A stretch of 16,485 nt of DNA, taken from contig PFAT01000026.1 of the NCBI GenBank assembly GCA_002773575.1, positions 1 through 16,485 on the forward strand. Direction: 5' to 3'. Below the pieces are notes generated by a model, which was not told the origin of the DNA, made no database searches, and saw only the letters and a program-made list of their open reading frames with translations. This DNA is from Candidatus Falkowbacteria bacterium CG10_big_fil_rev_8_21_14_0_10_44_15. Its GTDB lineage: Bacteria > Patescibacteriota > Patescibacteriia > Patescibacteriales > XYC2-FULL-47-12. The position numbers were made by a program, and so were the translations under genes. Each line of letters opens with the position of its first letter. Position 1 is the stretch's first letter. Of the stretch, positions 4,747 through 11,700 are shown piece after piece.

Positions 4747-5850
4747 ATGGAAACCCTGCTGATAATTTTAGTGATAATTTTAACGGCCATGATTGGCGCG
4801 ATGTTTTTCGTTGTGCAAAAGAAACTGGGCGGAAAGCAAGACGGTCAATCCTTACTCATACTCCAGCAGCAAATGGGCCAGATGACGCAAACGTTAGACG
4901 CTAAATTAGCGGAAGTGCATAAAGCCAGCCAAGACCAGTTTGGCCGCACGACCGGCATTATGCAGGGCGTAACCGAGCAAGCGCAAAAAATGCTTTCCGC
5001 CATCCATTCCCAGAGCCAAAACGCGATTGCCGCCGTGACGGAAAAATTAACCAAATTAGACGAAACCAACAAGCAAGTGGTAAATTTTGCCGAGCAACTG
5101 CAGTCGCTGGAAGACATCCTGAAGAATCCAAAGCACCGCGGGATTTTGGGCGAGTACCAGCTGGAAATGGTGCTGAAAAACGTTTTGCCGCCCGCGGCGT
5201 ATAAATTGCAATACGAATTTGCCGACGGCGAGATCGTGGACGCGGCCGTTTTCGTCAAAGATAAGATTATTCCGGTTGACTCAAAATTCAGTTTAGAAAA
5301 TTACAACCGCATCGTGCGGGAAAAAGACCCGGCCGCGCGCGCCCAGCTGGAAAAAGAGTTTAAATTGGATTTAAAAAAGCGCATCGACGAAACCGCCAAA
5401 TACATCAAACCGAGCCAAGGCACGATGGATTTCGCTTTTATGTTCATCCCGGCGGAAGGAATTTATTATGATTTGCTGATAAACCAAGTAGGGGGGATTA
5501 AAGTCAACACGCGCGATTTAATTGAATACGCTTTCAGCCAAAAACACGTCATTATCGTTTCTCCGACCTCGTTCCACGCTTATTTGCAGACGGTGTTGCA
5601 GGGTTTGCGCGCGCTGCAGATTGAAGAAAGCGCGAAAGAGATACGGCAGCGCGTGGAACAGCTCGGCAAACATTTAGCGAGTTACGACGAGTATATGAAA
5701 AAGCTGGGCGCGAACCTGGGCACGACCGTCAATATGTACAACAGCGCCTATAAAGAATTCGGCAAAGTGGATAAAGACGTGCTGAAAATTAGCGGCGGCA
5801 AAAGCCAGCTGGAGCCACTCACTTTAGATAGACCGAAAACAGAAGAATAA
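4747..5850 (+). CDS. rmuC: RmuC family DNA recombination protein
   Basis: RmuC proteins limit recombination at inverted repeats and are predicted nuclease-like (PD-(D/E)XK-related). The 367 residues begin with one membrane-spanning segment (2-23), then a long coiled coil (about 35-125). The conserved RmuC domain follows from about 127 to 345. Visible signatures are RGILGEYQLEMVL (131-143), IPVDSKFSLENYNR (175-188), YIKPSQGTMDFAFMFIPAEG (219-238) and the VSPTSFHAYLQTVLQGLRAL helix (271-290). The length matches the shorter members of the family. In frame, no upstream start is possible because of a stop at 4732. Given the many inverted repeats in this window the presence of rmuC is notable, but any link is speculative. 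Confidence 0.93.
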   Translation: METLLIILVIILTAMIGAMFFVVQKKLGGKQDGQSLLILQQQMGQMTQTLDAKLAEVHKASQDQFGRTTGIMQGVTEQAQKMLSAIHSQSQNAIAAVTEKLTKLDETNKQVVNFAEQLQSLEDILKNPKHRGILGEYQLEMVLKNVLPPAAYKLQYEFADGEIVDAAVFVKDKIIPVDSKFSLENYNRIVREKDPAARAQLEKEFKLDLKKRIDETAKYIKPSQGTMDFAFMFIPAEGIYYDLLINQVGGIKVNTRDLIEYAFSQKHVIIVSPTSFHAYLQTVLQGLRALQIEESAKEIRQRVEQLGKHLASYDEYMKKLGANLGTTVNMYNSAYKEFGKVDKDVLKISGGKSQLEPLTLDRPKTEE

Positions 5851-5856
5851 TATATC

Positions 5857-5894
5857 AGTCCATAAAGTCCATAAAGTCGAAAGTCCATAAAGTC
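5857..5894. repeat. Left 38-bp repeat array of the S23 cassette
   Basis: Units are AGTCCATAA, AGTCCATAA, AGTCGAA, AGTCCATAA and a final AGTC (9+9+7+9+4 bases). It begins 6 bases after the rmuC stop. The right end of the cassette carries the same 9-bp units in inverted orientation and exactly the same total length. Confidence 0.85.
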
Positions 5895-5910
5895 AAAGGA
5901 ATGTTTATAT

Positions 5911-6261
5911 ATGACAATAGAAAAATTTGAGGATATTTTAGCGTGGCAAAAAGCAAAACAGCTCACGATTTACATTTACAGATTATTTAGAGATAGCAGA
6001 GATTTTGGTTTTAAGGATCAGATACTACGCGCGGTATTGTCAATTATGAATAATATTGCCGAGGGATTTGAGAGGAGAGGAGACAAAGAACTGAAAAATT
6101 TCTTGTTTATTGCTAAAGGTTCGTGCGCAGAAGTAAGGTCAATGTTGTATATAGCTTTAGAGTTGGGATATATTAATAAAAACGATTTTAACAATTTATA
6201 TAATCTAACCACCGAAATTTCCAAAATGCTTTCCGGCTTTATTAAGGCTTTGTATCAATGA
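5911..6261 (+). CDS. Four-helix bundle protein, S23 / 23S rRNA intervening-sequence family
   Basis: The 116-residue protein matches the S23 four-helix bundle family, first seen as ORFs within 23S rRNA intervening sequences of Leptospira and Coxiella and related in fold to Avd of diversity-generating retroelements. Signatures are EKFEDILAWQKAKQLTIYIY at the N-terminus, then LSIMNNIAEGFERRGDKE (43-60) and FLFIAKGSCAEVRSMLYIAL (64-83). The protein forms a pentameric bundle with a basic surface in characterised relatives; its cellular role is unknown. AAAGGA lies 10 bases before the ATG. The gene is tightly wrapped by inverted AGTCCATAA arrays, and its TGA stop is part of the right array. No reverse transcriptase or rRNA is nearby. 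The unit looks like an inserted cassette. Confidence 0.92.
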   Translation: MTIEKFEDILAWQKAKQLTIYIYRLFRDSRDFGFKDQILRAVLSIMNNIAEGFERRGDKELKNFLFIAKGSCAEVRSMLYIALELGYINKNDFNNLYNLTTEISKMLSGFIKALYQ

Positions 6262-6297
6262 CTTTAAGGACTTTATAGACTTTAAGGACTTTTGACT
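6260..6297. repeat. Right 38-bp repeat array of the S23 cassette
   Basis: Read on the minus strand, the units are AGTCAAA, AGTCCTTAA, AGTCTATAA, AGTCCTTAA and AGTC (7+9+9+9+4 bases). They mirror the left array at 5857-5894. The array overlaps the last two bases of the S23 stop codon and ends 11 bases before the next gene. Confidence 0.85.
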
Positions 6298-6308
6298 AAT
6301 TCATCCCC

Positions 6309-7307
6309 ATGCAATCTCTTACTTTAACAACTCTGCGGGAAGTTGCCTTTGACTTTGAGCATGATACGCTGTGGCTTAAACCAAAGCGGCAACTGAGACA
6401 AGCGGTTTTAAAAACGCTCGCTTATTTTGACGTTTTTAATTTTCCGCTGACTGCTTGGGAAATTTATAAATACCTTTGGGTGGAAGATTTGGTTGATAAA
6501 AAAGTCGGTTATCTGGCGGTGCGGCGGACGCTTAATGAATTGACCGACATTAACTATCAAGACGGATTTTATTTTTTAAGCGGGCAGAGCGAACTTGCGC
6601 CTTTGCGCAAAAGCCGCCAGCTGATCGCGCGGGAAAAATACCGGCGGGCGCGCTGGGTGGCGGCGCTGTTAAGCGTTTTGCCCTTTACTAAACTGATCGC
6701 GGTCTGCAATTCTTTGGCTTACGACAATACGCGCCCGGAAAGCGACATTGATTTTTTTATCGTCGCTTCGGCGCGCAAAATTTGGACGGTGCGGTTTCTA
6801 GCCACGCTGATGTTGAAACTGCTTCGGCTGCGCCCGACGGCAGCGAGCAAAAAAAATAAAATATGCGTTAATTTTATCGTCGGCGAAGACGCGCTTAATT
6901 TGCAGCCGCTATTGATCGCCGGCGATGTTTATTTTAAATATTGGCTCAAACAGCTCGTGCCTTTGTACAATCAAGGCGGAATTTTTGATAAATTCATCAA
7001 AGCCAACGATTTTATTGACAAGGCCGTCAATAACTCGGCGCCGCCGCTGTTTTACAGCCAGAGGAGGATTGAACCCGGGGCGGCATTTAAAACGGCTAAG
7101 TTAGTTTTAGAGATAATCAGCGGCGGGGTTTGGGTGGAAAATTTTTGCCAAAAGATTCAACTTAAGCTGATGCCGCTCGCGCTCAAGCACCAGGCGGGCG
7201 CGAGCACGGCGGTGGTGATAAGCGACGGCGTTTTGAAATTCCACGAACGGGACCGGAGGGAGGAATATCGGGAAGAGTGGCAAAAACGCATAACAAATAA
7301 CAAGTAA
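6309..7307 (+). CDS. Nucleotidyltransferase-like protein with N-terminal helical/winged-helix region
   Basis: The 332-residue protein has an N-terminal helical segment (about 28-85, VLKTLAYFDVFNFPLTAWEI onward) that looks like a winged-helix fold. A MNT-type nucleotidyltransferase core follows at about 126-205. The DxD pair is D146/D148 in SDIDFFIVA. The usual GS motif before it is replaced by NS (CNSLAYDN, 133-140), and the later strand that often carries a third acid reads CVNFIVGED. This leaves catalysis uncertain. A C-terminal helical part follows with a basic end. Substrate is unknown. The start has no Shine-Dalgarno and lies 11 bases after the S23 cassette, which may have displaced its original leader. 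It precedes the O-antigen-ligase-like gene, so a role in surface-glycan metabolism is possible but inferred only from position. Confidence 0.7.
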   Translation: MQSLTLTTLREVAFDFEHDTLWLKPKRQLRQAVLKTLAYFDVFNFPLTAWEIYKYLWVEDLVDKKVGYLAVRRTLNELTDINYQDGFYFLSGQSELAPLRKSRQLIAREKYRRARWVAALLSVLPFTKLIAVCNSLAYDNTRPESDIDFFIVASARKIWTVRFLATLMLKLLRLRPTAASKKNKICVNFIVGEDALNLQPLLIAGDVYFKYWLKQLVPLYNQGGIFDKFIKANDFIDKAVNNSAPPLFYSQRRIEPGAAFKTAKLVLEIISGGVWVENFCQKIQLKLMPLALKHQAGASTAVVISDGVLKFHERDRREEYREEWQKRITNNK

Positions 7308-7318
7308 CACATTCAAGT

Positions 7319-8689
7319 ATGGGGGTATGGGCAAAACAGAAGATAGAATTCATTAAAAAAAGTCAAGAGTATTTATTATATATTTTGATTTTTTTATTGC
7401 CGCTGCAAACGCGCTGGATGGCGAAGCTGGGGGAATTGAACGGTGGGTACTGGGAATACGGGACGTATAGTTTATACTTTACAGATGTTCTCGTTTTATT
7501 GTTACTGTGCTTATTGGCGGCGTTAGCTATAGTTAATCATAAATTTTCAATTTTCAATTTTCAATTTTCAAAAATTTGGATAATAATAGGAATTTTAGAA
7601 TTGGTTATTTTTATTTCTGCATTGGCCGCGCCGGATAAATCGTTGGCGCTGTACGGCTACGGGAGATTTTTGTTGGGAGCGGGATTGTTTTTTTTATTAA
7701 CACAAATTTCGTATGATAAAATAAAGTTATATTGGGGCGTGGTCGCGGCCGGAGCGGCGCAGTCAATACTCGCGCTGCAGCAATTTATGACGCAAGCGGT
7801 CTGGGGAAATAAATGGCTGGGAATGGCGGCGCAAGAGGCAAAAAATTTAGGCGTGTCGGTAGTGGAGTTCGGCGACGAGCGCTGGTTGCGCGCTTACGGC
7901 AGTTTGCCGCACCCTAATATTTTAGGCGGATTTTTAGCGGTTACTTTGCTCGTTAATATAATTTTATATTTTACCTTATGGCAAAATTGGCAAACGGCTG
8001 AAAACATAAAGCAAGATAAGAAATATAAAACCGGCTTGATTTTAAGTTTGATATTTTTTATTTTAAATTTGGTCGGGTTGCTGCTGACTTTTTCCCGCAG
8101 CGCGTGGCTGGGGTTTGCCGTCGGCGCCCTCACCCTAACCCTCTTCCCGATATTTTCGGGACGAGGAAAACAGGACTTAAAGGTTTTTTCAAAGTTTGTT
8201 TTTATAATTATCGCTGTCGGCGGTTTATTTTTTTACTTTTTCCGCGAGCCGATATTAAGTAGAATTAATATTGACGGCCGTCTGGAAAATAAATCCGTTG
8301 CCGAGCGGACGGAATATAACCAAGAAGCGCGGCAAATTATAAATAAACATTGGCTGTTTGGCGCGGGAGTTAAAAATTACGGGCTCGCGGTGTATAATGA
8401 AATTAGTAACCATAAGCCGGCTTACGCGTATCAGCCGGCGCATAACGCGTTTTTATTGATTTGGGCGGAAATCGGCGTATTAGGGTTGATTAGTTTTCTT
8501 GTTTTCTTGTTTTCTTGTTTTTTTATGTTGTGGCGGCGGAAGAATTTTGAAATTATGGCGGTGTTGGCAGCCATGGTGGCAATGATGCCGTTTGACCATT
8601 GGTGGTGGAGTTTGGCTTTCGGGGGGATGATCATGTGGGTTGTGCTTGGCATTGTTTATGCAGATAGAAAAGTCGTTATTAAAAATTAA
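7319..8689 (+). CDS. O-antigen ligase / polymerase family membrane protein (Wzy_C type)
   Basis: The 456-residue protein has about ten hydrophobic segments and motifs of the O-antigen ligase/WaaL superfamily: HPNILGGFLAV (198-207), LTFSRSAWLGFAVG (256-269) with Arg260, a large non-membrane loop between about 310 and 370, and HNAFLLIWAEIGVLGL (375-390) with His375. Members join or polymerise lipid-linked glycans at the outer face of the membrane; in CPR cells the acceptor is unknown. The ATG has no Shine-Dalgarno and lies 11 bases after the upstream stop, so coupling is likely. Three repeat-type DNA segments lie in frame: a 7-bp unit x4 (residues ~75-84), a palindromic repeat (residues ~270-283, SGRGKQ) and an 8-bp unit x3 (residues ~392-399). 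Its last codons belong to the 62-bp direct repeat. Confidence 0.85.
   Translation: MGVWAKQKIEFIKKSQEYLLYILIFLLPLQTRWMAKLGELNGGYWEYGTYSLYFTDVLVLLLLCLLAALAIVNHKFSIFNFQFSKIWIIIGILELVIFISALAAPDKSLALYGYGRFLLGAGLFFLLTQISYDKIKLYWGVVAAGAAQSILALQQFMTQAVWGNKWLGMAAQEAKNLGVSVVEFGDERWLRAYGSLPHPNILGGFLAVTLLVNIILYFTLWQNWQTAENIKQDKKYKTGLILSLIFFILNLVGLLLTFSRSAWLGFAVGALTLTLFPIFSGRGKQDLKVFSKFVFIIIAVGGLFFYFFREPILSRINIDGRLENKSVAERTEYNQEARQIINKHWLFGAGVKNYGLAVYNEISNHKPAYAYQPAHNAFLLIWAEIGVLGLISFLVFLFSCFFMLWRRKNFEIMAVLAAMVAMMPFDHWWWSLAFGGMIMWVVLGIVYADRKVVIKN
7543..7570. repeat. Heptamer tandem repeat inside the ligase gene
   Basis: ATTTTCA occurs four times head to tail (28 bp) and encodes FSIFNFQFS between two membrane segments. 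Gain or loss of one 7-bp unit would shift the frame. Confidence 0.75.
8127..8166. repeat. Palindromic repeat inside the ligase gene (family D)
   Basis: CCCTCACCCTAACCCTCTT leads into the inverted pair TCCCGA...TCGGGA, then CGAGG. It encodes the loop TLTLFPIFSGRGK between two membrane segments without breaking the frame. A similar block, ACCCTTAACCCGTTTCCCG, is in the S1 leader (4522-4558). Confidence 0.55.
8493..8516. repeat. Octamer tandem repeat inside the ligase gene
   Basis: GTTTTCTT occurs three times head to tail with a partial fourth. It lies in the codons for the hydrophobic stretch SFLVFLFSCFF near the C-terminus. Confidence 0.65.
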
Positions 8690-8742
8690 AAATTATACCT
8701 ATGTTAATCGACCTCCAACTCCATTCCACCTGCTCGGACGGG
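8681..8742 (+). repeat. 62-bp direct repeat, left copy
   Basis: It is identical over 62 bases to 13126-13187. It covers the last codons and stop of the ligase gene, an AT-rich 11-base spacer and the first 14 codons of the PHP gene (MLIDLQLHSTCSDG). Identity ends sharply on both sides: T versus C before it, G versus T after it. Together the copies bracket the 1443-aa gene. Confidence 0.95.
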
Positions 8743-8790
8743 GATAATATTAAAATTATTAAAATAAAAAAATATGCCGGAAAAATTTAA
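8701..8790 (+). pseudogene. 5' remnant of the PHP-domain gene
   Basis: ATG at 8701 opens with the same 14 residues as the intact PHP protein (MLIDLQLHSTCSDG), then runs into unrelated residues DNIKIIKIKK and stops at 8790. It keeps the native start region of the PHP gene. It overlaps the start of the 1443-aa gene by 17 bases in another frame, so ribosomes initiating here would finish at that gene's start. Confidence 0.8.
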
Positions 8791-11700
8791 CGCGGAAAAT
8801 TTAAAACCAGACGGCGGAGAAGAAATGGAAAGCCAAGAAGCGAAAGAAGCGCAGGCCGAGCAGCCGGAAGTTGTTTTGACGCCGGAACAGCAAAAAGGGC
8901 TGGAAGAGATGATTCGCTGTTTGGTTGAAGGGGATATAAATAAAGCCATCAAAATCAAAGAGAAATTTAACCTGTCGGAGAATATTATTAAATCTCCCGA
9001 AGTTCAGGAAGCAGTGAAAAAAGCAATGATTAATTGTCTGCATACCTCGGTAATAAATAATGCTATTAAAATTAAGAATAAATTAAAGTTGCCAGAGAAC
9101 GTCATTCTTTCTATCGAAGTCCAGCAAGCAGCTACGGAGGCAATAATAAGATTCATGGGTAACGGATATATTACTATTGCCGCGCAAATCAAAGATACAT
9201 TTAACCTCTCGGAGCAGGTTATCAATTCTCCTGTGATTCAGGAAGCGGCTAAACAGGGGATCATTAAATATTTGTCCGAAACTGACAGTCTCACTGAAAA
9301 TTATATAGATCCAGTCATTAAAATTAAGGAAAGATTCAATTTACCGAAAGAAACTGTCCAAGAAGCGGCTAAACAGGGAATCATCAAAAATCTTTCTAAA
9401 GGTTTTATAAGTAATGCCATCAAACTCCAAGAGAGTCTTAACTTGCCGGAGGAAATCATCAACTCTCCCGAAGTTCAGGAAGCGGCTAAACAGGGAATCA
9501 TCAAACAATTTTCTGAAGGTTATGGTTATGCTTATATAGATAAAATCATCAAACTCCAAGAGAGTCTTAACTTGCCGGAGGAAATTATTAATTCCCCCGA
9601 AATCCAAGAAGCGGCTAAACAGGGAATCATCAAAAATCTTTCTAAAGGTTTTATAGATGATGCCATCAAATTTAAAGAGAGTCTTAACTCGCCGGAAGAA
9701 ATAATAAACTCCCCCGAAGTCCAAGAAGCAGCTAAATTGGTAATGATGCATTGTTTGCCTAGAGTTCCTATAGATGTCGCTATTAAAATCAAAGATAGTT
9801 TTAACTTGCCGGAGGGAATTATCAACTCTCCCGAAGTTCAGGCAGTGGCTAAACAGAGAATGATCACACTTTTATTCAAAAAAGATTATAATGAGGCCAT
9901 TAAAATAAAGGAGAGTTTTAACTTGCCGGAGGAAATCGCTCAAGAAGCGGCTAAACACATCATCAACATTTTTTCTAAAGATTATGAAGCTGATATAAAT
10001 AAGGCCATTAGCATAAAAGAGAGATTTAACTTGCCGGAGGAAATCATCAACTCTCCCGAAGTCCAAGAAGCGGCTAAGCAGGTAATGATTCAATTGTTAT
10101 TTGGGGGCTATATTGAAAAAGCCATCGAAGTCAAAGATAGCGTTAACTTGCCGGAGGAAGTTGTTAAAGATGTTGCTAAAGTAGCAATAATAAAGATATT
10201 ATTAAATGGGGGGCGGAAGTGGATGAGCGCGGCTTTAGAAATAAAAAATATTTTTAATCTGTCAGAAAGCATTACTTCTGAATGTGCTAAGGAAGCATTT
10301 GAAACTATAATTAATCTAAGGCCAGAAGAGGCAGACTATGATTTAGCTATGGAAATCCACGCTGGTTTTCATATTATAGGTAATACTGCTTTAGTTGAAG
10401 AGATATATAACAAAGCTGTTGTTGACGTAATAGTTGCTGAACCACAACTTAAATTAAACTATGGATTATTGCAAAAGTTAATAGGGGAAAAGAAATTAAA
10501 AAACATATTGTTGAACCACGCGGGTTTTTGGCAGAATGTTCACGACAGTTTATTGTTCATGGAGCGAGTCGTCGGTTTGCCGGAAGAACAACAAAATAAA
10601 ATCGCGCGGATTGTACTGCCAGTGCTTAATAGCGATATTGATTTTTTGAAATTGAACGAGTTACTCGGTTCGTTTGATGTAGATGTTTATATAGCGAAAC
10701 AAGATGGCCGGGAAACGCCATTTAAAAATTTTGCCGAGTTTGAGCGAGAGGCGATGATGCAGAAGTATGATGTCAATGTGCCTGAAAATGCCAGCGAGGA
10801 ATTTCAAGATGCTGTTTCAATTTTAATAAAAGCGCCGGGAGTTGATGTACATTTTATTAAGCAGATGATTGAAGAATATGATAGTAAGTCAGCTGACACG
10901 GGCGTGTCCATTGATGGCGTTCCGATGCCTAAACAGGGGTTAGAAAATTATCAGGATGATAACGAGGAGGAGGGACAAGAAGATTATGATGATTATGGAA
11001 ATAATGATGATGAAGACGAGCAGGAAAGTTTTAGTAATGAAAAATTTGCCGCGCGCCTGATAAACATCATTGAAGGCAAAGACAACATTGACGACCGGCA
11101 AATTATCAAACCGTTTGAAACGGAAATGCCGTTTGACCCGCTGAATAAATTAACCTACATGGCGGTGGGCATTCACGCCCTTAACAGCCAGACGCCAAAA
11201 TACGCGGAAATGTTTGATAAAAAAGAAGAACTGCGCGGCTTGATTGACGCCATCAGTGAAACGGATAAAAAAATTAAGGATGAGTTGTCGGCTAAAAAAA
11301 ATCAAAAAATAAAAGAAGACCCGGATAAAAAAGACCGCTACGCCGCCGATTATAAAAAAGCGCTGGATAATACTACCTTGCTTAAAACCGGCGAAGGCAA
11401 AAAAATTGAAGGCGTAAAACCGTATAATCTGGAAAACGCGCTGATGCGCTTTGACGAGGAGCGGATGGATAAATTTAGAGCAACGGTGGAAAATTGTTTG
11501 CGGGACGAGGAGATAAAGAATTTGTTGCTGCAGACCTTTTTGATTTTCGCGCAAAAAGGAGAAAAAATTTTTGACAGCATTGACTTGAACGCTTTTACCG
11601 ATACGATTGAGCGGGCGCAGGCGGTAGTCGGCGACTATAAAAATTACGAAACGGAAAGTAATAAACTTATTGAAGAAAAGGCGGCATCGCTGGCAGAGCG

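Noticed and set aside
5857..5894. CRISPR array
   Set aside because: The units are 9 bp, without unique spacers of regular length, and no cas genes are present.
5911..6261. Diversity-generating retroelement suggested by the Avd-like S23 protein
   Set aside because: No reverse transcriptase, template repeat or variable repeat lies nearby. The ~39-codon repeats in the giant gene are tandem and do not show adenine-specific variation that I can demonstrate.
5857..6297. Target-site duplication around the S23 cassette
   Set aside because: The bases just outside the arrays (ATATC left, AATTC right) do not form a convincing direct repeat, so no insertion target can be claimed.
9341..9825. Antisense frames opposite the repeat array of the giant gene
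   Set aside because: They are open only because the sense repeats are periodic; their residues simply mirror the sense repeat and they have no start signals.
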